Origin: Rusavskia elegans
Lineage: Eukaryota; Ascomycota; Lecanoromycetes; Teloschistales; Teloschistaceae
NCBI GenBank assembly: GCA_011316305.1
Contig: SAUG01000165.1
Coordinates: forward strand, 33,252-97,251
Direction of reading: 5' to 3'
DNA: 64,000 nucleotides
Shown here: one piece after another, positions 10,192 through 20,720 of the stretch
Layout: each line of letters opens with the position of its first letter
Numbering within the stretch: the stretch's first letter is position 1
Program-made: the position numbers and the translations under genes
Notes under the pieces: generated by a model
The model's database searches: none
What the model was told of the DNA's origin: nothing
Seen by the model: the letters and a program-made list of their open reading frames with translations, nothing else

Positions 10192-12876
10192 CTAAACATT
10201 CCACTTGATCCGCTGCTTCCTTGCCATCTCTATCATACCTGTCGGTAAGAGTTTCTCTTCAACAATGTGTACCCCGCCGAAAGACTTAAGCAATTCCTCT
10301 TTGTGAAGCTCCAAAAGCCAGAGATTGTAGGTAGAGTAGCTCTCGACTGCATCTTTGCCCCCAAGCATCCCTTCAAGCTCCTCGGAAATTTGCATTTCAC
10401 CTGGCTTTGGATTTTGTAAAAGGTGATTGTAGGCTTGGAGGAGTTCCACACTAACCTCTTCCCGCCGTTTGATATAATCAGGGAAGGGTAAAAATGTTTG
10501 ACTAGGCTTATACTGATTTTCCCGAGATATTCTGATCTTGCCTGCTTTGTAGGAGGCTTGAGCGTTCGCATAGGCCTCTTCTTCGGCCTTACGGAAATCG
10601 TCCATGATCGTCTCAGGCTTCTTGACCACTTCTCCGTCCAGCTGGGCCAGTGCGACGAACGGGTTTTGAACATTCAAGCCGCCGAGACTGATGGGTAGGA
10701 ACACAAACGCATCAATCACGTCAGATTTGAAGGAAGGGAAGCGCTGCTTGATTTGCTTCCGAATGTGGTTGGAAACAATCGTGTCCCCTGGAAACACCCT
10801 CGCATGGATACGATGGAACATGCGCTGCATAATGTCCAGATGTTGAGCTCCGAAACAGTGTGCCAGCTGATTGCCACCGAGCAGCGAAGTGAAGAAGTCC
10901 ACGCCGTAAGCGTTCCAAGTACGGATCCAACCAAAAAGAGTCTTACACAATGCGAGCTCTGTGATCAACGCTTCGATATGCTTTTCCGCCAGGCCCTCGT
11001 CTAGAACAAAATGCCCACGCGTTCCTAGCTTCAAGAACCCATAGCGGACGTCACCTTGAGGAAGGGTAGAAGGAATTGGAAACTGGTTCAAAGAGACAAG
11101 CACACACCCAGACTTTGCGGTGTTAAAATTGAGACCCATTACCGTGGCAAACTCGTTCATAGCTTGCCAGCCTCGGGTACACGACTCTACCGGTCCCCAC
11201 AGCCAGATGTCGTCGTGGAATCGGTACAGGAGTGATCCAGAAGTGCGTTGATGTACCAGAATATCCATACAGAAAAGAATCAGTTCACCCCACACGTCTG
11301 CCAGAGGAGAGCTCATAGAAGTACCTCTTCGACGACGGCGAACCTCAGCATGCGGGCCGTCGTCTTTGAAGATAACTGGTACTTCTAGGACTCGCAGAAA
11401 GAATCCTATCCAATGCTCGGAGAAACCGAAAAACTCCAACACCGCAGCGATGGTGCTATGGGGGATAGAAGGTCCAAATGACTGAAAGTCAGACTGAAGT
11501 ACCATGACTTGGTGGTACAATTGTTTCGAGATATGTACCTCTGTGACGAGAAGCTGGATCAAGGAATGCTTCAACTCACTCGCGGATTTACGTATCTTCA
11601 GCGTTTCCTCAGCCTTAGCCTTCCCCTTGCCCCAATCCTTGCTCCGGTTATTGCCGCGGTTATTCCTCCAGTTATTGCCCCGGTTCTTGCCCCAATCGGA
11701 GTTTGAGTCCGATTCCTGCTCCGCTGTCTCATTGTATGCTCGATCCACCTCGGCTTCATCTCGCAATAGCTGCGTGACAAAGAAGTCCGAAAGATACGTA
11801 GATAAACGTTGGCCTCGAACTCCCGTAACGTGTTCCTTTTTGTATCCCATGAAGCGTTCACGCCTGTCAAATTCTTCTTTGCCGAGCGGACTCTCCGATG
11901 ACAGCCATGTCGATTTGGAGAAAGTGGTCAAACTCTTACATATGTGGACCGACAGCTTCACTCCAATGTATCGAAGTAATAGAGCATCCATGATGTCCTC
12001 GTCATGGAATATACGATGTCGCGATCCCACCTGCCTACGTTGTTCGGCCACCACGCCCGAGCTCGGCCAGGCCCAACGATCCAGCGTGTTGATCCTCATG
12101 TTGAGCTCATCGATCACATCCCTCAACGCGGCATGGTCTTGCTGCATTGCCTTCAATTCCAAGCGTTTCGCGTCTGTCATGAGATCGCTCCTGAGAAGAC
12201 CTTCAATGCACCAGACGATTGTTTTCTGCGTAAAATGGTCTTTTTTGTCTTTCATGGTTTTTTCGAAGTCCGCCACCTCGCTTTTTAGTGTATCAAGAGC
12301 TTTCTTCATTTTATTTGTGGCGTGCGTTGCGGATGCTGAACCAATGAAGAGTTCTTCAAGCCATTTCACTATTGCAGACTTGTCTTTCTCCACAGGGTTG
12401 AAGACTAGCGATTCCCACATTTTTCGATACTCATCTTTGGACGGGGTAGCGTCTTGAATCTCCAAAGTGCTGTCGCCATCTGCTACCTCGGGCTCATCAG
12501 GATTATTCATCCACTCCTGCATGACTTCAATCCAAAGGATTGCGTACTCATAACGTAAGGCTTGAATGTCTAAAATGCGCTTCATACGCGCTTCCCACTC
12601 CGGTACTCTCATTGTCAATGTTGGATCCCGGTGCGCTTGGGCCAAGAACCGTACAAGGTTGATCACGAAAGTGTCCGTACTGTTGTTCATTTGCGGCATC
12701 AAAGGAAGATCTTTATAGACTTCGAGCATAGCTTCGAGACGTTTCAGCCTATTAGGTTCGAATTCGAGTAGATGTTCGAGCGCTGATTTCCCTTCCTCGA
12801 ACCGTGCACGCTGTCGCTCCACCTGTCGAGCTTTGCTCGAAGTTACCGACCGCAAGGTCAGTGAGAGGGCTTGCAT
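10192..12876 (-). CDS. rvt: Domesticated single-copy reverse transcriptase (rvt family)
   Basis: Intronless, 894 aa, complete from ATG to stop. The N-terminal third is helical and coiled-coil-like, with a charged stretch near 195-260. The polymerase core is recognisable. Motif A: VLQSDFQSFGPSIPHS with catalytic Asp463. Motif B: RRRGTSMSSPLADVWG (about 513-530). Motif C: YRFHDDIWLWG with Asp555-Asp556. Motif D: GLNFNTAKSGCVLV (about 581-594). A low-complexity Asn/Gly/Arg/Lys insert (about 385-425) sits between the fingers and motif A, where rvt proteins carry their long loop 2a. The H-D-D motif C and the absence of endonuclease, integrase, gag or LTR features separate it from retrotransposons. 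rvt genes are known as cellular reverse transcriptases found in fungi and bdelloid rotifers. All catalytic residues are present, so activity is expected. The cellular role of the family is unknown. Confidence 0.88.
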   Translation of the reverse strand: MQALSLTLRSVTSSKARQVERQRARFEEGKSALEHLLEFEPNRLKRLEAMLEVYKDLPLMPQMNNSTDTFVINLVRFLAQAHRDPTLTMRVPEWEARMKRILDIQALRYEYAILWIEVMQEWMNNPDEPEVADGDSTLEIQDATPSKDEYRKMWESLVFNPVEKDKSAIVKWLEELFIGSASATHATNKMKKALDTLKSEVADFEKTMKDKKDHFTQKTIVWCIEGLLRSDLMTDAKRLELKAMQQDHAALRDVIDELNMRINTLDRWAWPSSGVVAEQRRQVGSRHRIFHDEDIMDALLLRYIGVKLSVHICKSLTTFSKSTWLSSESPLGKEEFDRRERFMGYKKEHVTGVRGQRLSTYLSDFFVTQLLRDEAEVDRAYNETAEQESDSNSDWGKNRGNNWRNNRGNNRSKDWGKGKAKAEETLKIRKSASELKHSLIQLLVTEVHISKQLYHQVMVLQSDFQSFGPSIPHSTIAAVLEFFGFSEHWIGFFLRVLEVPVIFKDDGPHAEVRRRRRGTSMSSPLADVWGELILFCMDILVHQRTSGSLLYRFHDDIWLWGPVESCTRGWQAMNEFATVMGLNFNTAKSGCVLVSLNQFPIPSTLPQGDVRYGFLKLGTRGHFVLDEGLAEKHIEALITELALCKTLFGWIRTWNAYGVDFFTSLLGGNQLAHCFGAQHLDIMQRMFHRIHARVFPGDTIVSNHIRKQIKQRFPSFKSDVIDAFVFLPISLGGLNVQNPFVALAQLDGEVVKKPETIMDDFRKAEEEAYANAQASYKAGKIRISRENQYKPSQTFLPFPDYIKRREEVSVELLQAYNHLLQNPKPGEMQISEELEGMLGGKDAVESYSTYNLWLLELHKEELLKSFGGVHIVEEKLLPTGMIEMARKQRIKWNV

Positions 12877-14499
12877 TTTGATTGTCTGAAATCTTGGTAG
12901 TTGGTAGACAAACAGTATGATGAAGGTCGAGACAGATGCCGTGATAGGTGATGAGAGATGCCTGTCAAGACCTTTGGTGAAGCGCGTTGATTGACTTAGG
13001 CGTAAGACGAAGAAAGTAGTCGAGGCGTTGGCTGGGGAAATGGCTTCCTATCGGCACTGAAGGAAATGTGAGGGGATATCAACTGATTTTCCGAAGCAGG
13101 GGCTCTTTTGTTGTCGAACTTGGCACCTCATGCAATGCTAGAAGATTGAACCTCGAGTATAGCTGCCGTATTGATGTACGTGTCGACTACAGCGACAAGA
13201 CGCACAGCAGCACTGGGAGAAGATGGCTGCAGATAGTTGGTAGCGTAGTTGAGATATCTGATAGGTATGACAAATTGTCCGAGGCTAGGCTATGACTGGA
13301 TGATGATCTAAGGTGGCCAGTCTTCTGCAAGATAATTAGCACATTCGTACAGTTTGGCAGACAATAGACCTCGTAACAGGCAGTACCAACTAGCAGCAGC
13401 GCCGTCTTGCTCGATCCAATTGGGCAAGTTAGGATTTGCTGAGTTGAGATGATGTGTTTTAAACATAGCCGTGAGGCCCGTAGAGCTGGACACCTGAAGG
13501 TTTCGCACCAGATGGTGATTAGGTAACTTGTCCGCAGTTCGGTTGGTGCTGCTCACAAGAGTGAGAAACGAGAGAAGATAAAAACAAGAGTTGAGTGATG
13601 GTGATGGTAATGGAGGGATGATTGGTGGGGTGTAATCAAAAGCACGAGTGAATGAACGCCGTAATGAATGCAATGAAACTTAAAGTACACCGTACAGCCC
13701 CAACCCGGTAGGTACCTTAAGGTAGCCTTGGTCCTTTGAAGAGACGGAAAATGAGTGGCAACGAGTCCTGATTCGGGATGTAGGAATCTTGGAAAGACGC
13801 CGAAGCTGTTTCATGCCAGATTGTACACGAAGACTGAGGAGTTTCTCCCACGTGAAATGTTGCAAAAGCTTACTGACTGTGAACTAAACGACGAGCAAGA
13901 CCTACTGCAAATACATAGAATTGAACTAGCTAAAATTTCCGTTGAACCTCCTCAACGCTGTGGCGACACATCCAAGAGTCCCTCCTAAGACGTTCCTAAA
14001 CCCCAGGGGTGACCTCCATCTAATGTGTAGAGTCGGTAGTGACCGTGAGCTATCACAATCCATGGGCAGATTGGTTTGCAGCATCCTGGCTCTCAACGAC
14101 AAAGAGATTCCTAAGCTCATGTGCCAGCTGTTTACTGCCGTAGTTAACGAACAGATCTCGACGAGGTTGGTGCAATTCGAAGAAATCGCATATGGTCAGA
14201 GCTTTGCACTTCGATTCTTCTTTGGCAATCGTAGCAAGGTAGGACTGTCGGGGAAGGCAGTTATCAGGCTTTGCATCTACAAAGGCCCCTGAGGCGCTAG
14301 ACTTCTCGGGTGGAAGGTTGTCCTGTGGTGATGGACATAATGGTCGATCTGGGACACTGGGCCGATGACGGACAGCTTTGGGGCGGTAGGGCTTCGGAAA
14401 TGCTGATGAATAGCACATCCAGCAACAGCCAATACCACTTGATATGCTTTGTCCCCAACCTCAACTTTGATCTTGACTCCGGCTCACGGTGTTACTAAG
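12877..14499. other. Gene-poor stretch
   Basis: Promoter side of the rvt gene, then 1.5 kb without a supportable gene. A 121-codon minus-strand ORF (13673-13308) has an unconvincing Pro/Ser/Leu-rich sequence. Another on the minus strand (14418-14053) has no recognisable features. No terminal repeats or transposase motifs were seen. Confidence 0.5.
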
Positions 14500-15850
14500 C
14501 TACTCTAGCCCAGTCTCAAAGTCTTTACTGACGTGATGTTCCTGGTCCAGCAGATCAATGATGGGATCAGCACGAGGGTCTTTGGAAAGTGCTTTGCGCA
14601 AGGCAACACCCATGTCTGAAGAGTGTCTGAAACCATCCCCCCCCCGTGTTGTGCCCCCTGGTCATTCTGCACCATCTTACCCACCTCCTTAGCTCTTCCT
14701 CTTCCACATTGTAGGTGGTGACGAGTGCTCTAGAGGTTGGACATTGGCTTCTCCATCCCTGAGTCAAAGTTTGGAGCAGGATGAGCACGGGCTGATACGA
14801 TACTGCTTCTCAAGGCTCGCCGTCATGGCTAAGCAGGAGTCGACTCCCTGATGAATCGCGTCAGCACTGGCTATGGGAACATTGCAAGCAGATAGACGAC
14901 CAGTCGCAAAAGAAACCCATCCAAGATTTTGATCTGAAGCACTGACGCTGTAAGTCCTGCCCTACTCTCAGGGAAGTCAGTATTAGAAGTCCATACTGAG
15001 CGGTAGACTGGCGACCAATCTTCAAAGACCCAAGACAATGCCACCAAATACACGGCTGATAGTTGTAATGTTGATAGAATAGAGAAAGTTGCTGGTTCCA
15101 GAAAGTCAGACTTGGGCTTACTAATCCTCGCTTGCACACCTTTCCATTGACCTGCTCCAACATCGTGACTCCTGGGAGCGAGGGCCATGTGACTACACCG
15201 CATTGACTGCTCCTTATGCATTTCAACTCTTTGTCCGGCTCAGTGTCACACCTCCCAGCGGACATTTGGCACCACCTCGTCTCCAATGCATTGGAAGCTG
15301 CTCGATCTGCAGGTCATCTAGCGTGACTAGAACCGCCGATGAACGGCACCAAAGCACCAATGGCTTCTTCCGTCTCAGTAAAGTAAAACTCGCGAGCCTG
15401 GGATCAAAGAGGTCGAGGCTTCGAGCAACATCCCGTCTTGGCGGACTTTCTGTGAATTCTTTTGGCGCACATATTGACTCATGGCGAGGTTGACAACAGA
15501 TTCATCCCGGGTAATTTGATACAACCCAATCACATCTGAGGCGGCGTTGCACCTTAACAGTTGGCACTCCACGTAAGCTGTCCAAACCCTTATTGTCCAC
15601 TTCAGGAATGCCACCAGGTGGTCGCTGTACTCTTGGAAGACAAGGCTGGACAGTACCCTACCTCTTCCAGTAGGGTCATTTCCATCCAATGGCCTCTCGA
15701 ACCCGAGCCCGTCTGATATTCACCAGACCCCTTGAAACTTCCGGATCCACGTCAGAGGCACCGATCAGAACCCGACATGGAACACGTTGAAAACCCTTCC
15801 GAGTGAAACCTGCGATGATCAAAGTCCGCCATCAGCCCATCTCGGTCCTA
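14500..15850 (-). pseudogene. Unrecognised split or broken minus-strand gene
   Basis: Several long stop-free stretches follow one another on the minus strand in changing frames. About 15826-15680: contains FQRVPCRVLIGASDVDPE. 15700-15375: contains EYSDHLVAFLKWTIRVWTAY and ends SLIPGSRVLLY-stop. About 15140-14871: contains FSILSTLQLSAVYLVALSW, hydrophobic. About 14720-14500: ends ALSKDPRADPIIDLLDQEHH and then stop. They read like coding sequence but I could not join them by canonical introns of normal size. A run of nine C at 14637-14645 lies where two frames meet. It is either a multi-exon gene with small exons, a decayed gene, or a gene affected by homopolymer sequencing errors. I do not recognise the family. 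Confidence 0.35.
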
Positions 15851-15985
15851 TGGAAATCGTAAAGAGAACTGACATTCTCTCTTGAGTTTTGTCTCGACAC
15901 TGAGTAGCCATTCGGTCTTCCAGCACAACTCCTCGAAGCTTCAAACATAAACAATTGCCTGCATCACCTCAAATCAACGCTCAAC

Positions 15986-16272
15986 ATGCGCTTCTTCGCC
16001 GCCGCCCTCATCCTCCTCACATCCTTGATTGTCGCCAACCCTCTTGAAGTGCGTGAATCATCCCCTTCATGGCCGGAGCGATTCGCTTTGCTCGATCGTG
16101 ATGGGTGCTATAAGGTGAAGAGAGACCTTGGGCTCAGAGACGTATGTTGTCTCTGATCCCTGGCATTGTTCAGGGGTGGAGCTGACTCCTTGCACAGGAC
16201 GCCATCCCTGAATACATGAAGCGTCAATGCGATCCTAACAACCCGTGCGTCTGTCTTAGTGGAGGATGTTGA
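15986..16272 (+). CDS. Small secreted cysteine-rich protein
   Basis: Two exons, 15986-16141 and 16198-16272, around a 56-nt GT-AG intron (GTATGT donor, GCTGAC branch-like site, CACAG acceptor); 76 aa. The N-terminus MRFFAAALILLTSLIVANP is a clear signal peptide. The mature part has five cysteines, four of them packed in the last 15 residues (QCDPNNPCVCLSGGC). The exon 1 residues KRDLG and exon 2 KR may be Kex2-type processing sites. Short secreted Cys-rich proteins of this kind are often host- or microbe-interaction effectors, but nothing here identifies a target. There are no homologous neighbours and it sits in a gene-poor region. The intron phase is 0 and the start has a normal context. 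Confidence 0.72.
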
Positions 16273-16908
16273 GTTACTTTATGTCGCTGGCGTCATATGC
16301 CGGCAGGTACCCTTGCAAGATTTAGGCTATGGTCGATCCTTCAGTACTATGCCCATGTATCCATTCGTGTTCATACAAAATAACCGCGGCAGTCCGCGAG
16401 TTAAGCAGGCAAAGAAAATATCGAAATTCAAAGCTGCGCTGTTTCGTCATCACTTCGCTTGTTCTCGTGCGGCGCATGTCAACGTTGCCATCCTTTTGAT
16501 TAGCAAGCCCGGCAATCTGGCTGCCCGGAAATCACTGGATCTCACTCATTGAATCAACTATCGACGATTATCGCATGAAATGTTCCATTGGCTCGATGAC
16601 GGTCTCTAACAGAACTAGGAGGTCGGCAATGTGGAGAAAGCTGGGGGATTTCCTTCGAAATCGCGCCGAATGACATAATATGTGGTGAAGTAATAGTCCG
16701 GACCGTTTCCGAGTAGGTTTTCGGACGAGCTGTTTAAATGGCCAGGATGAGAGATCAAGACTACACTATTCGGTACTAAGTACCTACCCAGTCTTCGACC
16801 TATATATATCGTCGAAACAATCATTCTACTAATGGGACCTGATATCCTACAACAATCTCATAGTCAAAGTCTTCGTCGGGCTTGTTCTTTACTTTCACCA
16901 TCCCCAAT
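16273..16908. other. Intergenic
   Basis: 3' region of the small secreted protein gene. Nothing else supported. Confidence 0.5.
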
Positions 16909-17616
16909 CTAGCCCACCTGCGTCTCAGGTACCGATTCCCTCTCCTCGACGGTGGACGCGGCATCACCGTCGTCGGTCTTTGCGCACTTAAAGCAACGAC
17001 GCTTGAGCAGACATATCCAGCGCCTCGCAACCGTTGAACCATCTTGCTCCCTTTTGTCCCCTTCCTTCAACTCAGCATCCGAACTGCATTCAATTCGCTT
17101 CATAGAAACTCCCTATTAATCCCGCGGGCTGGCGTAGCATGTAGTTGTGCCAGCCCCGTGGAACACCCGCAAAGCGCAACCATGTCTTTCTGAACACACC
17201 AATGTCATATTACGGGGTGACGGTTCCCCGCGTTTCCCAATGGCTGGACCAATTTGCTCCTTCTTGCCTCCTTCATAAACTCCCACATAATTGAATTCAA
17301 CCCGCGTCCAAGGAATTGTACCTTCCAAGTGGAATACGGGCGAAGCACAACCGTTTGGGCTCCTGCACGTCGCTTTCCGGTCATGGCCTGGTCTATGCCT
17401 TCTCGTGACCCCGTGCTTCCCACTTGCAGTCGCTTCCTGCGGCTTGGGCTCTTCTGTATAGCAGGTGGCAGCACCGTTGGCGATCTCTGCACATTTACAG
17501 CAACACTTTCCAGGCTTGTCGCATTTTTCTAGGGCTCCAGGCATGATCCCGCTTGTCGATCGTGTCCTCAGGTGGCCATTCCTCAGGTGGCCATTGGATA
17601 TCCTTGCCGACGTCAT
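16909..17616 (-). CDS. Possible Cys-rich repeat protein (two adjacent ORFs)
   Basis: A 166-codon ORF (17616-17116) is followed, 12 nt later on the same strand, by a 64-codon ORF (17103-16909). The first contains KCCCKCAEIANGAATC near its N-terminus, then two similar units, NGCASPVFHLEGT and HGCALRVFHGAGT. The second contains RCFKCAKTDDGDAAST, which resembles the KCxKCA block of the first at both protein and DNA level, so the pair may be an internal duplication. There is no signal peptide and no known domain. An exact 15-nt direct duplication lies at the 5' end. It could be one gene with an intron, two genes, or a chance open region. Confidence 0.3.
17566..17595. repeat. Direct tandem repeat, 2 x 15 nt
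   Basis: The unit CCTCAGGTGGCCATT occurs twice without a spacer (17566-17580 and 17581-17595). In the minus-strand ORF it encodes a duplicated NGHLR peptide. Confidence 0.9.
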
Positions 17617-19324
17617 CGGTGCAAGTCCGTGATGCCCTCTGGGCTCTCGCTAACTACAACGGTGGGCGTGGCTGAGCTCGCGCCGTTGCGGATCTGGGGG
17701 AGGGCTGTAATGTGGCTGCTGCAAAGGAGGAAGAGGTAGACGAGAGGTAGGATGCGAGGTATCTTGGATGGCGATTGATGTCTCGGAAGGTCCGGAGAAG
17801 ATCAATAATGGCTGGCGTTGTCTACGAGGGAGGATCTCCATCTCCTTCTGCAGGGGAATAAGATGTGGTTCAAGTCTTCTCGAGACGATCTGCATACTGA
17901 CGTGGAAGCGAAGAATTCTAATCAAGCTGAAATGGATCACTCAGATGGGAGAAGCGATCTATGGGAAGATTACTTCATTGAAGGAGATCATACTGGCTAC
18001 GACACGGAATGGTTGAGATGTAGCGATGTACGGAAGGGGGCAAGATGTTCATATACCCTATGTTGTAGAGGGGTCTCCGACTTGGCTGGCAGTCGAGGCA
18101 TTGGATGCCCACCCCACAACTAAAGGGATACGCAGAAGTACTCCCGTCTAAAATTTCGGCAAGCCACCGACGGTCCATCACGGCAACACAGATCCAGCCA
18201 CGGAACAACAACTCAAAGATCTTATCTCCCCACCGTTGGCATATTGTAAGCATTGAGGAACTCTGATGGAAGAGAAGCCCTTCGCATGAAAGCACCACGC
18301 CGAGCGCAGTGGAAGCCAAGGTGGACGAGTTAAGATCAAATTGCTAAGAAACACTCAAATGGAAAAGGGTGAAGTCTAGAAAACATAGGAACGCGGGTGA
18401 ACCAGCTTCAACCTAAACATCTCAACAACCTAGACATAATGAGTAATGTCATGGAAAGTGATCGAATGGGAAGGGGAATTTTATGAAAAGAGCGAGGATG
18501 ATGGTGTGGAATTCATATACAAAACTTGGCCGGAACAGGTCAATATTGTGTCTGGAGATACCGTGCCATCTTCTACAAAGCAGAGTAAGAGGCTTGGAGA
18601 TGAAGGCAGGAGAGAGCATTGCATCGTAATGGGGTCTCGGTTGTAGTCCCCCGGCTGGCCCCATGATTTACCAAGGCATCTCAGAATTATCAAATTCGAC
18701 AGCTAGATTTGCAGAACTAGTTCCAGCTCTACCCTCTAGAAGTCTACATAAGCTTTCGTTTATTCAGAAATGTGGTTCAGTGTCGGCCCTGTGGCTTGAC
18801 TGGTGGCGGTTTGGTTCTCGGGTAGAAAGGCGTGGAAATATGAAACGCCTCGCATCCATTCCGTGATAAGGCTGTTCGTCTACTTTATTTACTTTAAGGC
18901 ACCCAGTGGCGTCTCGAGGAGATGAGGGATGCACTAGACGTCTTTAACACACTATACAGCTTAACCAATGATTTGCGAGGTAGCTTACAATGATCATTAG
19001 ATGTAAGTGTTTAATAGGTGGGACGCATCACAGAGGGTTATGTATACAACTTAACAGCACACGGCTCCTGTATAGGAAAGTACGAGGCTCCAACTAGAGC
19101 TTACAAATCGGTACCGAATAAAATACTGATACAGATTGCTGAACGAGTGTAGGTTGGAGCAAATTCAAGGATGCTAGTACTGCAACGCTGTGGACAAACA
19201 AGCGCTGGTGGTTCAGCCATTTTCCACGAGCGCTAGAAAATACGGTCTTTGTCCGTGGAGGTTGAAAAGAGCGATAATCGAGGCTTCACGTCTTCAGCCG
19301 CTCCTGATTCAACCCTCATACTTG
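17617..19324. other. Gene-poor stretch, 1.7 kb
   Basis: Only short ORFs in several frames. None has a signal peptide, domain or plausible intron pattern. No tRNA, inverted terminal repeats or transposon remnant recognised. Confidence 0.5.
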
Positions 19325-19783
19325 TCAATGATGATGTAGACACTTCTGAGACAGTAGTTGGTCATTTTTATAGGCGACGTTATGGATAGCACAATGCGTG
19401 TGAAAATCCAGGTGGAGATCCTGGAAAATTGTCCTAAAGGCTTTGTCTACTGGAATGCTAGCTCTTGCGACGACGTCGTCGTAATCTCTAGCGAGTATGC
19501 TGTCATACTGGACTACTTTTTGGGGCTCAACAGAGTCCAGCTGTTGTTTCATTAGGTCCCAAAGCTTCCTGCCTTGTGTCTTGCAAGAAGCCCAGTCGGT
19601 ACACCTAGCTGTGGGATCGATGTCTTCGTCTCGAGTCACCAAAGCTTTGGAAACAGATCCGTCGGACCTGCCTTCGAGGTGCCCAAGATGGTCATTGAAC
19701 AGTTGAATGGCCGAGGATACAGGACCAGCCTGTACAAGGGAAGGGATGGGAAGTAAGAGAAGTGCGAGAGAGTCGAAACGCAT
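19325..19783 (-). CDS. Small secreted protein, four cysteines in mature part
   Basis: Single exon of 152 aa starting at the ATG at 19783. The ORF is open further upstream to 19960, but the chosen Met begins a signal peptide (MRFDSLALLLLPIPSLVQAG), whereas the extension does not look like a protein start. The mature protein has four cysteines in two pairs: ARCTDWASC in the middle and HC...KC near the end (HTHCAIHNVAYKNDQLLSQK region). A His-rich C-terminus ends in three histidines. Two possible disulfides would fit. Size, secretion and orphan character resemble candidate fungal effectors. No catalytic motif is visible. Confidence 0.68.
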   Translation of the reverse strand: MRFDSLALLLLPIPSLVQAGPVSSAIQLFNDHLGHLEGRSDGSVSKALVTRDEDIDPTARCTDWASCKTQGRKLWDLMKQQLDSVEPQKVVQYDSILARDYDDVVARASIPVDKAFRTIFQDLHLDFHTHCAIHNVAYKNDQLLSQKCLHHH

Positions 19784-20720
19784 GTCAACAAGATGGTACA
19801 AGTGAATGTTTGCTGTCTGAGAGGTACTGTGGAGTTCTTTCGTGGATTGGGTTTGGATTTGGGTCGATATATTGGTAGCGGAGCAAGAGGAAACAAAGAC
19901 AATTATAGAGCCATATACTACTGTAAGGTCTCTTGGAGCTCCAAGGACTTTGGTTTGCAAGCCTGCATTAGCCTATCCCCAGGGATTTATGTTGGTCTCG
20001 GCTGCCTACGATGTCAAGAGCAGGGGTGGGTACGACACAGTCGCCCGCCCAATGTATTTCGCAGCGGGTTTCGAACCTAATTGCCATCGATCTACGATTT
20101 CTGTGACATAGCCAGCAGTTAAAGTACGTATGATCCTGGCGCAAGGGGGCCGGCACATACATAACACTTTAGGAACATTGGGCTTGTCTAACGGTACGAT
20201 GCACTGAAACATTACCTTGGGAAAACATATTAGGGTTGGGTCTTATCCAGATCTTCGAGAGTCGCAACGTCATCTCATTTGTGAAATACGCCATTGGATA
20301 TCCCTTCCGCTGCTACTGGTTCCATGTTGCTAGGCGCCAAGGCGTACAGAACCCATCAGTAGCAGCGGAAGGGATAGATCCATTCTTTCTAGTGCGTGGT
20401 ACGAAGTGCCGCAGTCCAGGCCTGTATCATGACTGAGGTCAAGAGGCAAGCGCTCAGGGGCTACTTATTGATGGGAGCGGCCTCTTTCCGCCCCTGCGGC
20501 ACCGAGGCGGCTGTAACTCAACGCTGATTGGCTTTCCGCAGCCGCTTTCATCGTGTCACCACTGGTGCCATCACCGGGGTGCCTCGCGAGTTTCATGTTT
20601 CATCGAGCTCAGCCCCTCTGCAAGCTGTGCAGTGCTCACATCAAATCCGAGCTTCACCACGTCTTCCCACAACTCGCAACTCTACCAAATACGCCTTAGA
20701 TCATTTGTCGCCGTTGGACG
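19784..20720. other. Intergenic with a strong inverted repeat
   Basis: Contains the inverted repeat at 20299-20376 (separate entry) and the promoter of the ORF at 20721. The short ORFs here overlap the repeat and are not supported. Confidence 0.6.
20299..20376. repeat. Inverted repeat, 20-bp perfect arms, 38-nt loop
   Basis: Left arm 20299-20318 (TATCCCTTCCGCTGCTACTG) is the exact reverse complement of 20357-20376. Inside, GTTC (20319-20322) can pair with GAAC (20349-20352) past a 4-nt bulge, and the loop holds GGCGCC. A transcript in either direction would fold into a hairpin of about 78 nt. No target-site duplication is obvious, so it is not clearly a MITE. It could be a small-RNA precursor or a structured regulatory element. 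Confidence 0.85.

Noticed and set aside
11504..12457. 317-codon plus-strand ORF
   Set aside because: It is antisense to the reverse-transcriptase gene. Its composition (long Leu/Arg/Pro/Ser runs) is that of a shadow frame, while the minus strand carries clear RT motifs.
13308..13673. 121-codon minus-strand ORF
   Set aside because: No domain, and its Pro/Ser/Leu-rich sequence is not convincing. Could be chance.
20060..20110. GGTTTCGAACC-like string resembling a tRNA T-arm
   Set aside because: No matching acceptor stem or A-box at the right spacing on either strand.
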